This document shows positions 9,339 to 19,009 of a DNA stretch of 64,000 bases, piece by piece (positions within the stretch are counted from its first letter, which is position 1; every line of letters begins with the position of its first letter). This DNA is from Nocardia salmonicida NBRC 13393. GTDB lineage: Bacteria; Actinomycetota; Actinomycetes; Mycobacteriales; Mycobacteriaceae. The position numbers and the translations under genes were made by a program. The notes beneath the pieces were generated by a model. That model was not told the DNA's origin. It saw only the letters and a list, made by a program, of their open reading frames with translations, and ran no database searches. The stretch is from the NCBI RefSeq assembly GCF_001613085.1, contig NZ_BDBR01000011.1, forward strand, positions 124,001-188,000, written 5' to 3'.

Positions 9339-10016
9339 CTAACGTCCGGTTACCCCACCGATGGTTGGTGTAGTCCCCGTATTCCATTCGGAGCTGAGCC
9401 CCGGTTCGGCTTCCAAATGACTCAAACCGTTCCAACACAGGTTCACCAGGTGCGCCGCGACCACCTCTTTGGGCGGGGTTCGCTCGTCGAGCCACCAGGT
9501 GGCGGTGGTCGACACCATGCCGACCAGGGCTTGGGCGTAGAGCGGGGCGAGGCTGGTATCGAGATCACGGCGGCCGAAATCGCTGGCGAGCAGATGCGCG
9601 ACCTGGTTGACCGCCTCGTTGAGCAGGCTCGAGTAGCGACCGTCGGAGCTGGCCGCGGGCTGATCGCGGACCAGGATCCGAAACCCGTCGGTCCGTTCCT
9701 CGATGTAAGTGAGCAGAGCCAGCGCGACCTGCTCCAATCGCACCCGCGAGCGGTTCTGGGTGAGCGAGGAGGTGATCATCTCCAGCAGCATCGACATCTC
9801 GCGATCGACGACCACCGCGTAGAGACCTTCCTTGCCGCCGAAATGCTCGTAGACGACCGGCTTGGACACCTGCGCGCGCTGCGCGATCTCCTCGATCGAT
9901 GTCGCGTCATACCCCCGCTCCGCGAACAACGCGCGACCGATCTCGATCAACTGCTGCCTGCGCTGTGTTCCGGTCATCCTCGGCCTGGTAGCGCGACCCG
10001 GCTCACTGGAAGACAT
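9339..10016 (-). CDS. TetR/AcrR-family regulator next to glmU (Rv1019-like)
   Basis: A 225-residue regulator. The helix-turn-helix is at about residues 38-58 (TSIEEIAQRAQVSKPVVYEHF). The C-terminal domain contains RVRLEQVALALLTYIEERTDGFRIL and an ATWWLDE motif, both typical of a conserved actinobacterial TetR that sits between mfd and glmU in mycobacteria (Rv1019). Its ligand and targets cannot be read from sequence. Its leader includes GGAGAGGCGGGGGAG, the reverse of a repeated block (see 10023-10145). It is divergent from tRNA-Gln and glmU. Confidence 0.88.
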   Translation of the reverse strand: MSSSEPGRATRPRMTGTQRRQQLIEIGRALFAERGYDATSIEEIAQRAQVSKPVVYEHFGGKEGLYAVVVDREMSMLLEMITSSLTQNRSRVRLEQVALALLTYIEERTDGFRILVRDQPAASSDGRYSSLLNEAVNQVAHLLASDFGRRDLDTSLAPLYAQALVGMVSTTATWWLDERTPPKEVVAAHLVNLCWNGLSHLEAEPGLSSEWNTGTTPTIGGVTGR

Positions 10017-10290
10017 ACTCCCCCGCCTCTCCGTGCCTGTTGCCGGTCCTCACGTGCTCCTCCAGTACCGCACCGGACCGACGGACGTGCGCGGTCGAAG
10101 TTTTGGGCGCCCCCGAGGAGTAACCCATGTACTCGCGAAATCTGTACGAACGTTCCAGAAGGCTAACAACGCGCCGCGAGGCGGTGCGCGACAGGCGTAC
10201 ACAAGATTCGCCCGGGGGCGGGATCGTGTGCGAGGATCACTGGCGTGCCGTAGCACAGTGGTGGGCCTCGACGGCCCACTGGTGTGGCGA
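10017..10290. other. Intergenic region between tetR and tRNA-Gln
   Basis: This 274-bp stretch has no convincing gene. It carries the first copy of the bipartite repeat (10023-10145) and presumably the promoters of tetR and of tRNA-Gln/glmU. The tRNA promoter is not obvious by eye. Confidence 0.5.
10023..10145 (+). repeat. Bipartite repeat copy R1
   Basis: Begins CCGCCTCTCCG at 10023 and carries GTAACCCATGT at 10120, 97 bp later, followed by AATCTG where other copies have GATCNG. The 75-bp centre is not shared with the other copies. On the minus strand the first block (CGGAGAGGCGG) lies 7 bp ahead of the tetR ATG. Confidence 0.6.
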
Positions 10291-10361
10291 TCCGCCGTAG
10301 TGTAATGGCAGCACCTCTGATTTTGGTTCAGATAGTTCAGGTTCGAGTCCTGGCGGCGGAG
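10291..10361 (+). tRNA. tRNA-Gln (anticodon UUG)
   Basis: A cloverleaf can be drawn. The acceptor stem is TCCGCCG (10291-10297) with CGGCGGA (10354-10360) and discriminator G. The anticodon stem is TCTGA/TCAGA with loop TTTTGGT, giving anticodon TTG (UUG in RNA), which reads CAA and by wobble CAG. The T arm contains GTTCGAGTCC. CCA is not encoded. It lies upstream of glmU on the same strand. Confidence 0.95.
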
Positions 10362-10454
10362 CACACACGGACACAGTGACGTATCGTCGGCCCGCACCAT
10401 CTACCGACCGAACCCGCCACAGCACACTCGCTGACAGGCAGCCGAGGGAGATCC

Positions 10455-11945
10455 ATGCCACCGCAGACCGCCGTCGTCGTTCTCGCAGCAGGTGCTGGGA
10501 CGCGAATGCGGTCGAAGACTCCGAAAGTGCTGCACCCGTTAGCAGGCCGGTCGATGCTCTCGCACGCGCTGCACGCCGCCGCCGAGATCGATCCGACCCA
10601 CCTGATCACCGTCGTCGGGCACGACCGTGAGAAGGTCGGAGCCGCCGTGGCGGACGTGGGTAAAGAACTCGGCCGCGAGATCGTGTGCGCGGTGCAGGAG
10701 CAGCAGCTCGGAACCGGCCACGCGGTGCAGTGCGCACTGGGTTCGATCCCGGCGGACTTCGACGGCGACCTTCTCGTCACTTCGGCCGATGTGCCACTGC
10801 TCGACGGACACACCCTCTCCGCGCTGCTCGACGAGCATCGCAGCTATGCCGAGCGGCCCGCCGTGACGGTCCTGACCTTCGTGCCCGAGGACGCCAACGG
10901 CTACGGCCGGATCGTGCGCGACGACGAAGGCCAGCTCGCCGAGATCGTCGAGCACGCCGACGCGACCCCCGAACAGGCCAAGATCAAAGAGGTCAACTCC
11001 GGCGTCTACGCGTTCGACGCGTCGGTGCTGCGCACCATGATCGGCCGGCTGTCGACCGCCAACGCCCAGCACGAGCTCTACCTCACCGACGTGCTTCGAC
11101 TGGCCCGCGAGGCCGGTCGCCCGGTGCACGGCGCGCGGCTGGTCGACTCGAACAAGGTCACCGGCGTCAACGACCGGGTGCAACTGTCCCAGGCCGGCGC
11201 CACCCTCAATCGCTACATTCTCGAGCGCCACATGCGTGCGGGCGTCACCATCATCGACCCCGCGACGACCTGGGTCGACGCGAGCGTGCGGATCGGACGC
11301 GACGCCGTGCTGCGGCCGGGTACCCAGCTCTTCGGCGAGACCCAGATCGGCGAGGACGCCGAGATCGGGCCGGACACCACGCTCACCGATGTATCCGTCG
11401 GCGAGGGCGCGAGCGTGATCCGCACCCACGGTGAGCGCGCCGAGATCGGCGAGGGCGCCACCATCGGACCGTTCAGTTATCTGCGGCCGGGCACGGTCGT
11501 CGGCGAGGAAGGCAAGCTCGGCGCTTTCGTCGAGACCAAGAACGCCTCGATCGGCGCGCACTCGAAAGTGCCGCACCTGACCTACGTCGGCGACGCGACC
11601 ATCGGCGAGCACAGCAACATCGGCGCTTCCAGCGTTTTTGTGAACTACGACGGGGTGAACAAGCACCACACTGTGGTCGGTTCCCATGTGCGGACCGGTA
11701 GCGACACCATGTTCATCGCGCCGGTCACCGTGGGTGACGGCGCCTATACGGGTGCGGGTACTGTACTGCGCAGAAGCGTTCCACCGGGTGCACTTGCTGT
11801 GTCGGGTGGGCCACAGCGCACTATCGACAACTGGGTGCAGCGCTACCGTCCAGGAACCGCTGCGGCGCGCGCGGCGGCGGAAGCCATCGCGGCAGACGAG
11901 ACGTCTTCGAAGACAATCGAGCAAAAGGATGGCAACCAGCAGTGA
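10455..11945 (+). CDS. glmU: Bifunctional GlmU: GlcNAc-1-P uridyltransferase / glucosamine-1-P acetyltransferase
   Basis: A 496-residue cytosolic enzyme that makes UDP-GlcNAc for peptidoglycan and arabinogalactan linkage. The N-terminal uridyltransferase has [20 protein letters not shown] near residues 10-29 and TSADVPLL near 110. The C-terminal left-handed beta-helix has hexapeptide repeats from about 265, with [24 protein letters not shown] and [15 protein letters not shown], which carry acetyltransferase residues. The tail after 460 is Ala/Glu-rich, as in mycobacteria. The start ATG follows GAGGGAGATCC. Its stop overlaps the prsA GTG, so the pair is coupled. Confidence 0.98.
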   Translation: MPPQTAVVVLAAGAGTRMRSKTPKVLHPLAGRSMLSHALHAAAEIDPTHLITVVGHDREKVGAAVADVGKELGREIVCAVQEQQLGTGHAVQCALGSIPADFDGDLLVTSADVPLLDGHTLSALLDEHRSYAERPAVTVLTFVPEDANGYGRIVRDDEGQLAEIVEHADATPEQAKIKEVNSGVYAFDASVLRTMIGRLSTANAQHELYLTDVLRLAREAGRPVHGARLVDSNKVTGVNDRVQLSQAGATLNRYILERHMRAGVTIIDPATTWVDASVRIGRDAVLRPGTQLFGETQIGEDAEIGPDTTLTDVSVGEGASVIRTHGERAEIGEGATIGPFSYLRPGTVVGEEGKLGAFVETKNASIGAHSKVPHLTYVGDATIGEHSNIGASSVFVNYDGVNKHHTVVGSHVRTGSDTMFIAPVTVGDGAYTGAGTVLRRSVPPGALAVSGGPQRTIDNWVQRYRPGTAAARAAAEAIAADETSSKTIEQKDGNQQ

Positions 11946-12922
11946 CCGCGTTCTCGATCGACAATCAGAAGAACTTGATGCTCTTCGCAGGCCGGTCACA
12001 TCCTGAGCTTGCCGAACAGGTCGCCAAGGAACTCGACGTCGACATCACTCCGCAGACCGCGCGTGACTTCGCCAACGGTGAGATCTTCGTCCGGTTCGAG
12101 GAGTCGGTCCGCGGTTCCGACGCCTTCGTGCTGCAGAGCTTCCCCGCGCCACTCAACCAGTGGCTGATGGAACAGCTCATCATGATCGACGCGCTCAAGC
12201 GCGGTTCGGCCAAGCGGATCACCGCGGTGCTGCCGTTCTACCCGTACGCGCGCCAGGACAAGAAGCACCGCGGCCGCGAGCCGATCTCGGCCCGCCTGGT
12301 CGCCGACCTGCTCAAGACCGCGGGCGCCGATCGCATCATCAGCGTCGACCTACACACCGACCAGATCCAGGGCTTCTTCGACGGCCCCGTCGATCACATG
12401 CACGCGCTGGTGCAGCTGTCGGACTACATCCGCACCAACTACCCCTCGGACAATCTCGCGGTGGTCTCCCCCGACGCGGGCCGCGTGAAGGTCGCCGAGA
12501 AGTGGGCCGACGCGCTCGGCGGCACGCCGCTGGCGTTCATCCACAAGACCCGCGACCCGCTGGTGCCCAACCAGGTGAAGTCCAACCGCGTCGTCGGTGA
12601 CGTCGAAGGCCGCACCTGCGTGCTGATCGACGACATGATCGACACCGGTGGCACCATCGCCGGTGCGGTGAAGGTGCTCAAGGAAGCGGGCGCGGGCGAC
12701 GTGATCATCGCGGCCACCCACGGTGTGCTCAGCGATCCGGCCGCCGAGCGCCTCGCCAACTGTGGCGCCAGGGAAGTCGTCATCACCAACACGCTGCCGA
12801 TCAGCGAGGACAAGAAGTTCCCGACGCTGACCGTGCTGTCGATCGCACCGCTGCTGGCCCGCACCATTCGCGAGGTCTTCGAGAACGGCTCGGTCACCGG
12901 CCTGTTCAACGGCAACGCTTGA
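11942..12922 (+). CDS. prsA: Ribose-phosphate pyrophosphokinase (PRPP synthetase)
   Basis: A 326-residue class I PRPP synthetase, making PRPP from ribose 5-phosphate and ATP for purine, pyrimidine, histidine, tryptophan and decaprenyl-phosphoryl-arabinose synthesis. Visible motifs are the flexible loop [20 protein letters not shown] at about 101-120, [12 protein letters not shown] near 136, and the PRPP loop [13 protein letters not shown] at about 227-239. The GTG start overlaps the glmU stop (GTGA). The glmU-prsA pair is conserved in mycobacteria. A CCCCGCG...CGCGGGG hairpin follows the stop. Confidence 0.98.
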   Translation: MTAFSIDNQKNLMLFAGRSHPELAEQVAKELDVDITPQTARDFANGEIFVRFEESVRGSDAFVLQSFPAPLNQWLMEQLIMIDALKRGSAKRITAVLPFYPYARQDKKHRGREPISARLVADLLKTAGADRIISVDLHTDQIQGFFDGPVDHMHALVQLSDYIRTNYPSDNLAVVSPDAGRVKVAEKWADALGGTPLAFIHKTRDPLVPNQVKSNRVVGDVEGRTCVLIDDMIDTGGTIAGAVKVLKEAGAGDVIIAATHGVLSDPAAERLANCGAREVVITNTLPISEDKKFPTLTVLSIAPLLARTIREVFENGSVTGLFNGNA

Positions 12923-12928
12923 GCTGTT

Positions 12929-13050
12929 CCGCCTCCCCGCGTCTTTTGGCCGGACTGAGGCGCGGGGTGAGTTAGGGACGCGGCAAGCTTTTTCGGGGTG
13001 GTGAGTTAGCTCGTGCCCGGTGAGTTACCCATGTTCTCTCGAGATCAGTC
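12929..13050 (+). repeat. Bipartite repeat copy R2, with prsA terminator hairpin
   Basis: CCGCCTCCCCG starts at 12929 and GTTACCCATGT at 13024, 95 bp apart; GATCAG follows 19 bp after the second block begins. The first block opens a hairpin (CCCCGCG with CGCGGGG) that can end prsA transcription. GGTGAGTTA occurs three times, at 12966, 13000 and 13019. The first ~45 bp closely match copy R3 at 34001. Confidence 0.65.
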
Positions 13051-13133
13051 GGTGTGCTTGTCCTCGGACAATGGCGCACCGGCTGGTCTTTGGTGCATGG
13101 TGGTCCTGTAATTCGGGACGGGACGGGGGCGGC

Positions 13134-13751
13134 ATGGGGACTGAGCCGGAGCGGCGGGTCGAGCTCGGTAAGGATCCGGGTGTGCCTCGGGTGCAGGACG
13201 CGCCGGAGGTGTCTGATTCGTCGGGCGGGGAGCCGTGGGGTGGGATCGCCGGTCCGGTGACCCCTCGCGATGCTGCGCCGTATCCACCGCCGCCCGCCGC
13301 ACAGCCATGGGGTGGGATCGCGAATCCGGGTCCGGCTGTCGAGATGCCGCCGTATCCGCCGCCTCCGCCGGTTTTTCCCGCTCCTGGTTATCCCGCCGCT
13401 GGTTATCCCGTTTCCGGCAATCCGGCGCCGGGCTATCCCGCGCCGGTCCCGGGACCCTATGGCGTTGCGCCGTATCAGCCGTATCCGCCGCAGCCTGGGT
13501 ACGGGTACAGGGACAACACGCCGCTGTGGTCGATCTTCAGTTTTTGCTGTGCCGCCGCGTCGGTGTTCGGCGGGTTGGCGTTGTGTGGGCTGCCGGTGCT
13601 GATCACCGCGCCGACGGGCATCGTGCTCGGGCTGGTCGGGCATGCCAAGGGCGAGGAAATGGGCAAGTGGGCCGCCATCGTCAACGGTGCGATCGCGGCG
13701 CTGGCCGCGCTGGCCGTCGTCGTGTTCGTGGCGATGATCGGCGGTATCTGA
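13134..13751 (+). CDS. Pro/Tyr/Gly-rich membrane protein with C-terminal DUF4190-like domain
   Basis: About 205 residues from ATG 13134, which has a G-rich GGGGGC leader. The first ~125 residues are a Pro/Tyr/Gly-rich, probably disordered region with imperfect APGYPAAGYPVSGNP-type repeats and two PWGGIA motifs. Two membrane helices follow at about 137-165 and 178-204, separated by a loop containing GLVGHAKGEEMGKWA. This arrangement is common in actinobacterial DUF4190-type proteins of unknown role, some of which act in the envelope. No catalytic residues are evident. It stands alone between prsA and the DUF2461 gene. Confidence 0.75.
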   Translation: MGTEPERRVELGKDPGVPRVQDAPEVSDSSGGEPWGGIAGPVTPRDAAPYPPPPAAQPWGGIANPGPAVEMPPYPPPPPVFPAPGYPAAGYPVSGNPAPGYPAPVPGPYGVAPYQPYPPQPGYGYRDNTPLWSIFSFCCAAASVFGGLALCGLPVLITAPTGIVLGLVGHAKGEEMGKWAAIVNGAIAALAALAVVVFVAMIGGI

Positions 13752-13831
13752 GCCGTGGCGCGCGATACTGGTAGCGGTAACCTGACCGATCAGGCCTGCT
13801 CCCCCGAACAGAACTGAGAAACGCCGCACCG

Positions 13832-14500
13832 ATGGATGCTTTCACCGGATTCCCGCTCACCGGACTCGACTTCTACGAAGACCTCGAGGCCGACAATTCG
13901 AAGGCTTTCTGGAACGCGCACAAACACATCTACGACGACGCCGTGCGGGCCCCGATGACCGCGCTCGCCGCCGAACTGGCGGCGGAATTCGGACAGGCCA
14001 AGATCTTTCGGCCCTACCGTGATGTCCGGTTCTCGGCCGACAAGCTGCCCTACAAAACGCACCAGGGTGCGGTGGCGGCGATGTCGCCCGGCGTCGGTTG
14101 GTACGTGCAGATCGGGGCGGCGGGGTTGTTCGTCGCCGGCGGCTGCTTCCGGCCCTCGCCCACGGCCTTGGCGGTCTTGCGGGCCACGATCGACGACGAG
14201 GTGCGCGGCGCGGAACTCGAGAAGATCCTGGCCGCGACGACGGCAGCCGGTTTCACCGTCGGCGGCGACAAGCTCAAAACCAAGCCGAGAGGCTATGCCG
14301 TCGACCATCCACGCATCGACCTGCTACGCCACAAGTCGCTGACCCTGCACCGTGAGTTCGGCGCGCCGGACTGGCTCACCACTCCGGCCGCGGCCACCGA
14401 GATCCGCCGCGCGTGGAACGACCTCCGGCCGCTGGTCGAGTGGTTTGCCGCCGTCCTGGAGGGCGTCCCGGAGGACACGAGCGGCAGGCGCCCGAAGTAG
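13832..14500 (+). CDS. DUF2461 (TIGR02453-type) protein
   Basis: A 222-residue soluble protein. Family signatures are FYEDLEADNSKAFWNAHK near residue 12, AKIFRPYRDVRFSADKLPYK near 53, GWYVQIGAAGLFVAGGCFRP near 90, and LKTKPRGYAVDHPRIDLL near 150. DUF2461 proteins are widespread in bacteria but have no established reaction. There is no signal peptide or membrane helix. The start ATG follows a weak GAGAAACGCC leader. It may be transcribed with the acidic protein that follows 65 bp later. Confidence 0.9.
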   Translation: MDAFTGFPLTGLDFYEDLEADNSKAFWNAHKHIYDDAVRAPMTALAAELAAEFGQAKIFRPYRDVRFSADKLPYKTHQGAVAAMSPGVGWYVQIGAAGLFVAGGCFRPSPTALAVLRATIDDEVRGAELEKILAATTAAGFTVGGDKLKTKPRGYAVDHPRIDLLRHKSLTLHREFGAPDWLTTPAAATEIRRAWNDLRPLVEWFAAVLEGVPEDTSGRRPK

Positions 14501-14565
14501 CGGTGACCGACCGGCCCGAGCGTGCCTCGTGACGCCACGGCTCTCGGAGGCCGATACTGGAAACC

Positions 14566-14940
14566 ATGAGCCGTGAACCGTTGGACGTGGACATGGGCGA
14601 TGACGATCAAGCCGACGACATCGTTGAATACGAGCGCTATGTGGAGGACCCACCCGCGGACCACGTGATCCGCAACCACGAAGCCGAAGCCGACGGCTTC
14701 CTCGGCATCAACGAGGAAATGTCCGAGGAGTACACCGAGAGTGGGTCCCGCCGCGAGTCGTTGGCACAGGACGAACGACCCGCCGAGGAAGTCGCGATGG
14801 GAGTACGCGGCGACGACAAAGTCGACGGCGACCTCTTCGACGACGACGCCGTCAACGGCGAGGAAGGCACCGAAAAGGCCCTCGAGGGCGACGAGAACCT
14901 CACCAGCGGCGAATACCTCGCCGACGAACTCGACCTCTAA
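14566..14940 (+). CDS. Acidic hypothetical protein
   Basis: A 124-residue, strongly acidic, probably disordered protein with no cysteine, few aromatic residues and no membrane helix. I do not recognise a family with confidence; short acidic proteins of this kind are common in actinobacteria. Coding use follows the local GC3 bias and the frame is open end to end, which supports a real gene. Its stop overlaps the 3' end of the convergent MmpS-like gene by 4 bp. Confidence 0.6.
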   Translation: MSREPLDVDMGDDDQADDIVEYERYVEDPPADHVIRNHEAEADGFLGINEEMSEEYTESGSRRESLAQDERPAEEVAMGVRGDDKVDGDLFDDDAVNGEEGTEKALEGDENLTSGEYLADELDL

Positions 14941-15638
14941 CTCCCCGCGTCGCCGGTGCACGACACGCTGGCATACGGCCCGCTGGCCGTTTGCTCGGCG
15001 AGCACCTCGTCGCCGACGAGGATCCTGCAGGTGACATCGCCACCATCGGCGTCGGCCGAGGCGGTGAGGGTGACGGTTTTGAAGATCCCGTCGATGCTGA
15101 CCTCTTTCGTCCAGGGCAGAGCGGCGTCGGTGTCCTGCGCGATGTCCATATTGCGACCGGAGTAGGTGATCGAACTGGCCTGGCCGGTTCCGTCGACCTG
15201 ATAGGTCACGTTCACCGCGCGATTGATCTCATTGTCGACCTCGTTCACCGCAGTCCCGATGATGGCGATGCACGCGCCGAGTCCCACCAGGAACACCAGT
15301 AGGACGCCACCGAGAACCCATGGCCAGACCTTGCGCTTCTTGGGCGGCGGGTAGCCACCTTGCGGATAGCCGGCCTGCTGGTACGGCGGGCCACCCTGCT
15401 GCTGCCAACCTTGTGGCTGTCCGTAGGGCTGTTGTCCGTAGGGCTGTTGTCCGTACGGCTGCTGCCCGTACGGCTGCTGCCCGTACGGCTGCTGCCCATA
15501 TGGCTGCTGCCCGTACGGCGGATAGCCGGGCGGCTGGTCGCCCGACGGCGGAGGGCCCGATGGCTGTTCACCGGAAGGCTGCTGATCGTGCGGGTCTGGC
15601 GACGATCCAGGAGGCTGCTGACCAGGTCGATCCGACAT
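14937..15638 (-). CDS. MmpS-like protein with YGQQP repeat region
   Basis: A 233-residue protein. An N-terminal Pro/Gln/Gly-rich cytoplasmic tail includes tandem YGQQP pentapeptides, then basic KKRK, a single membrane helix at about 123-147, and an extracellular C-terminal domain. That domain has the MmpS pattern: [25 protein letters not shown], and VTCRILVGD...VSC, with two cysteines that could form a disulfide. MmpS proteins partner MmpL lipid exporters. No mmpL gene is adjacent, so the partner is elsewhere or absent. The start ATG has a strong AAAGGAG site eight bases upstream. Confidence 0.8.
   Translation of the reverse strand: MSDRPGQQPPGSSPDPHDQQPSGEQPSGPPPSGDQPPGYPPYGQQPYGQQPYGQQPYGQQPYGQQPYGQQPYGQPQGWQQQGGPPYQQAGYPQGGYPPPKKRKVWPWVLGGVLLVFLVGLGACIAIIGTAVNEVDNEINRAVNVTYQVDGTGQASSITYSGRNMDIAQDTDAALPWTKEVSIDGIFKTVTLTASADADGGDVTCRILVGDEVLAEQTASGPYASVSCTGDAGS
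15421..15525. repeat. 15-bp tandem repeats coding for YGQQP
   Basis: About seven tandem copies of a 15-bp unit close to CCGTACGGCTGCTGC (as read on the plus strand) lie inside the MmpS-like gene. Some copies differ by one to three bases, so the array is not freshly duplicated. Copy number may vary between strains. Confidence 0.85.
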
Positions 15639-15746
15639 GTGAGCTCCTTTGCTCGGCGACGTGGCCCGCTACACGAGTGAGACCTGGGTCACATGTTGAT
15701 CTTACTGTGCTGGTCCTTCCGGCCGGAAGAGCCGCCGACCCCCTGA

Positions 15747-16718
15747 TCAGCGGCGTTCGGCCAGGGCCAGGATGAACCGATTGTCGGGGTCGGTCCAGGT
15801 GTGGGTGGGAGTGAAGCCCGCTTTGTCGAGTTCGGCGGCGAGGGATTCGGGGCGGAATTTGGCGGAGATCTCGGTCCGCATTTCCTCGCCTGCCGCGAAA
15901 TCGACGGTCAGGTCGAGTCCGGCGACGTTGGCTTTCATCGCCTCGGTGGCGCGCAGGCGCATTTCGATCCATTCGTTCTCGGCGTCCCAGATGGCGACGT
16001 GTTCGAATTTCTCGGGGACGAAGTCGGCGTCGAGTCGGCTGTTGAGGACGTGCAGGACATTGCGATTGAATTCCGCGGTGACGCCCGCGGCGTCGTCATA
16101 AGCGGGGACCAGGATCGCGGGGTCGATGACCAACCCCGCGCCGAGCAGGAGCAGTTCGCCGGGTTCGAGGACCTCGTTGATGCCTGCCAGGAATTCGGCG
16201 CGCTCGGCGGGGACCAGGTTGCCGATGGTGCCGCCGAGGAAGGCGATCATGCGGCGACCGCCCCGGGGCAGGTTGTGCAGGGTGTCGGTGAAGTCGCTGA
16301 CGACTCCGTGCACGGACAGGTTCGGGTACTCGGTCGCGATCTCGGCGGCCGCACCGCGCAGCGCCGAGGCCGAGACGTCCTGCGGAACATAGGTTTTCAG
16401 TGAGCCTTCAGCGGTGAGGGCGTCCAGCAACAGACGGGTCTTGGCGGCCGAGCCGGAGCCGAGCTCCACCAGCACCTCGGCGTTGGCCGCCGCGGCGATC
16501 TCGCCGACGACCCGCTCGAGGAGGGCTCGCTCGGTACGGGTCGGATAGTACTCGGGAAGTCCGGTGATCTGCTCGAAGAGTTCGCTGCCGCGTGCGTCGT
16601 AGAACCACTTGGGCGGCAGGGACTTCGGATCGGCGGTCAGACCGGTGCGGGCGTCGGTGCGCAAGGCCGCGGTGAGATCGTCGTCGGTGAGGTGGATGTC
16701 CAGCAGCGGCGCGGTCAT
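15747..16718 (-). CDS. egtD: L-histidine N-alpha-methyltransferase EgtD
   Basis: A 323-residue SAM enzyme that trimethylates histidine to hercynine, the first committed step to ergothioneine. Visible features are KWFYDARGSELFEQITGLPE near residue 34, the SAM loop ELGSGSAAKTRLLL near 88, FLGGTIGNL near 158, and an EMRTEISAKF motif near the C-terminus that matches the histidine-binding segment. Length matches characterised EgtD. ATG 16716-16718 overlaps the egtC stop (ATGA). It is the last gene of the egtABCD run. Confidence 0.97.
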   Translation of the reverse strand: MTAPLLDIHLTDDDLTAALRTDARTGLTADPKSLPPKWFYDARGSELFEQITGLPEYYPTRTERALLERVVGEIAAAANAEVLVELGSGSAAKTRLLLDALTAEGSLKTYVPQDVSASALRGAAAEIATEYPNLSVHGVVSDFTDTLHNLPRGGRRMIAFLGGTIGNLVPAERAEFLAGINEVLEPGELLLLGAGLVIDPAILVPAYDDAAGVTAEFNRNVLHVLNSRLDADFVPEKFEHVAIWDAENEWIEMRLRATEAMKANVAGLDLTVDFAAGEEMRTEISAKFRPESLAAELDKAGFTPTHTWTDPDNRFILALAERR

Positions 16719-17593
16719 GAACGGACCCTTTCGGTGGCGGGGAGTTCGAGAGCGGAGATGGTGCAGTGGCCGGGCGTGGCGACGACCAACTGGCGATCGG
16801 TGACGGATTGCCAGCGCGGGTCGGCGTCGTAGGGTTCGGAGGACACCACGGTGTGGTCGTCGGCAACGAGCACCGACAGCGAATGCCAGCAGGTGGTGGC
16901 CCACAGCGCAGCGCCGTTGCCGAGCAACAGGTTCAGCCGAGCTGTCGGCTGATGGCGCAGGATGAGCGCGACCAGCAGTTGCACGGCCTCAGCCGGAGAG
17001 GTGATCGGCCCCTCCGGGGCGATCGCCCGGAGCAGACCGCGCAGCAGCACCCATAGTGCGGCGGAGTCGGTGAACGCCTCAGCTTGGAGCAGCACTGCGG
17101 GCGAGCCGAATGGTGTTGCAGGGGACGCGGGTCGAGCTACAACGGCGGGCGTCGCGGTGGCGAATACTTCGTCGATGTCGGCGAGTACGGCCACGAGGGT
17201 TGTTCGCCAGTCGGGGATGACGCCGTTGTGACTGAAGGCCCAGTGTTCGTCGGTGAAGGGGGCGCAGGCCGAGCGCTCCACCGGCATCCCGACGGTGGCC
17301 GAGCGGACAGCGGCGATCACCGAGCGGGATTCGAGTTGGCCGAGGACCTCGGCGACAGCGGGATCGGTCCAGATCGGGGCCTGGTTGCGGTAGCGGGCAA
17401 CGGCGTCACGGGCGGCTTCGACGCCGATATCGGCTCGGCGCCACCAGGCGACGCCGAACCCGTCGGCGTTGATGGTGCCGCCCGCACGCATGTCGGCAGG
17501 GGCCCAGGACTGGGCGAACAGTGAGTGCGGGCCGCGCATCACCAGCTCGCCAACGCCCACCGGCGGGCCGACGAAACCGAGGTGTCTACACAT
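16715..17593 (-). CDS. egtC: Gamma-glutamyl-hercynylcysteine sulfoxide hydrolase EgtC
   Basis: A 292-residue class II (Ntn) glutamine-amidotransferase-fold enzyme that removes glutamate from gamma-glutamyl-hercynylcysteine S-oxide. The protein starts MCRHLGFVG, exposing Cys2 as the nucleophile after Met removal. NADGFGVAWW and FSHNGVIPDW are other family motifs. ATG 17591-17593 shares one base with the egtB stop (TGATG), so translation is coupled. A longer upstream reading frame exists but would bury the catalytic cysteine, so this start is preferred. Confidence 0.96.
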   Translation of the reverse strand: MCRHLGFVGPPVGVGELVMRGPHSLFAQSWAPADMRAGGTINADGFGVAWWRRADIGVEAARDAVARYRNQAPIWTDPAVAEVLGQLESRSVIAAVRSATVGMPVERSACAPFTDEHWAFSHNGVIPDWRTTLVAVLADIDEVFATATPAVVARPASPATPFGSPAVLLQAEAFTDSAALWVLLRGLLRAIAPEGPITSPAEAVQLLVALILRHQPTARLNLLLGNGAALWATTCWHSLSVLVADDHTVVSSEPYDADPRWQSVTDRQLVVATPGHCTISALELPATERVRS

Positions 17594-18927
17594 CAGCGTT
17601 CGTCCTCGCGCAGGTCTCTGGCGAGGCGGAAGCCGGCGAAGATCTGTCGGCGGATCGGGTGGTCCCAGTTGCGGAAGGTGGCGCGGCAGGCGACCTCGTC
17701 GGTACCGAAGGAGCCGCCGCGCAGGATGCGGTAGTCGCCGCCGAAGAAGACCTCGGAGTACTCGCGGTAGGGGAACGCGCGGAAGCCGGGGTAGGCCTCG
17801 AAACCCGAAGAGCACCATTCCCAGACATCGCCGATGAGCTGGTGCACGCCGGTGGCCGACGCGCCGGCCGGGTAGGCGCCGACCTCGGCGGGTTCGAGGT
17901 GTTGCTGACCGAGGTTGGCCAGGCCGGCATCCGGTTGCTCCTCGCCCCACGGGTAGCGCCGCGACGCTCCGGTTTCCGGATCGAAGCGCGCCGCCTTCTC
18001 CCACTCGGCCTCGGTGGGCAGTCGCTTTCCGGCCCAGCGAGCGAAGGCCTCGGCTTCGAACCAGCACACGTGCACGACCGGCTGATCGAGCCGCAGCGGG
18101 GTGCGGACGCCGAACGCTGTGCGCGTCCATCCGTCACCGTCGCGCTCCCAGAACTGCGGCGCGACCAAGCCCGCCTCTTGGCGGTGCGCCCAGCCGCGCT
18201 CCGACCACAGGTCGGCCCGGTCGTAGCCGCCGTCGTCGATGAAGGCGAGGAACTGCCCGTTGGTCACCGGTGCGACATCGATCGCGAACCCGTCGACCTG
18301 CACCGGATGGGCTGGGCGTTCGTTGTCCAGCGCCCACGGATCGGCCGACGTACCCATCAGGAATTCGCCTGCGGGAATGACGATCTCGCCGTCGACCCGA
18401 ACCCGCCCGACCGGCGCGGGCGGGGCCGAGAGCACCGGCGCGCCGATCCGCAATTGGTGGGTGGCCAGCATGGTCTCGTCGTGCTGCTGTTCGTGCTGGG
18501 CGATCATGCCGAAGACGAAACCGTTGTCCACCAGCGCAGTACCGGCCAAATCACTGGAATCGAGGACATCGAGAACCTTTTCGCGCACCGAGCCGACGTA
18601 ACCGCGCGCCTGCTCGGGATCCAACAGCGGCAGCGCCGGACGATTGACCCTGGCGTGCTTGAACGCGTCGTAGATCTCATCGATATCGGCGCGCACCGCC
18701 TCGCGCCCACCGACATCGCGCACCAGCCACAGCTCTTCCTGGTTCCCGATATGTGCCAGATCCCAGACCAGCGGTGACATCAGCGGCGAATGCTGCGCGA
18801 CGAGATCGGCCTCGTCCACGCTGTCGGTGAGCGTGGCGGTGCGGCGGCGAGCACGCGAGAGGACCTCGGCGATCCGGGCGCGCGTACGGTCGCGGTCACT
18901 GTGGTCGGCGGGGACAGAAAGACTCAC
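17593..18927 (-). CDS. egtB: Hercynine oxygenase EgtB
   Basis: A 444-residue non-heme iron enzyme that joins gamma-glutamylcysteine to hercynine with O2. The N-terminal DinB-like domain has the iron motif HEQQHDE at 145-151 (HX3HXE). The C-terminal formylglycine-generating-enzyme-like domain holds RLPTEAEWEKAARFDPETG, DVWEWCSSGF and a final FAGFRLARDL. I chose GTG 18925-18927 (VSLSVPADHS), which removes a ~73-residue arginine-rich extension without homology features. It starts 82 bp after egtA and is coupled to egtC. Confidence 0.96.
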   Translation of the reverse strand: MSLSVPADHSDRDRTRARIAEVLSRARRRTATLTDSVDEADLVAQHSPLMSPLVWDLAHIGNQEELWLVRDVGGREAVRADIDEIYDAFKHARVNRPALPLLDPEQARGYVGSVREKVLDVLDSSDLAGTALVDNGFVFGMIAQHEQQHDETMLATHQLRIGAPVLSAPPAPVGRVRVDGEIVIPAGEFLMGTSADPWALDNERPAHPVQVDGFAIDVAPVTNGQFLAFIDDGGYDRADLWSERGWAHRQEAGLVAPQFWERDGDGWTRTAFGVRTPLRLDQPVVHVCWFEAEAFARWAGKRLPTEAEWEKAARFDPETGASRRYPWGEEQPDAGLANLGQQHLEPAEVGAYPAGASATGVHQLIGDVWEWCSSGFEAYPGFRAFPYREYSEVFFGGDYRILRGGSFGTDEVACRATFRNWDHPIRRQIFAGFRLARDLREDER

Positions 18928-19009
18928 GAGAGCTCCGAAAAAGACTGGTCGACAACGACTTCGGACAGAAGGACAGCGGCTCGCCCGCGACGGACGATCA
19001 GCCGTGGGG

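Noticed and set aside
16715-18130. Long N-terminal extension on egtC (and a similar one on egtB)
   Set aside because: The extensions are Arg/Pro-rich shadow sequence, overlap the upstream gene, and in egtC would bury the catalytic Cys2.
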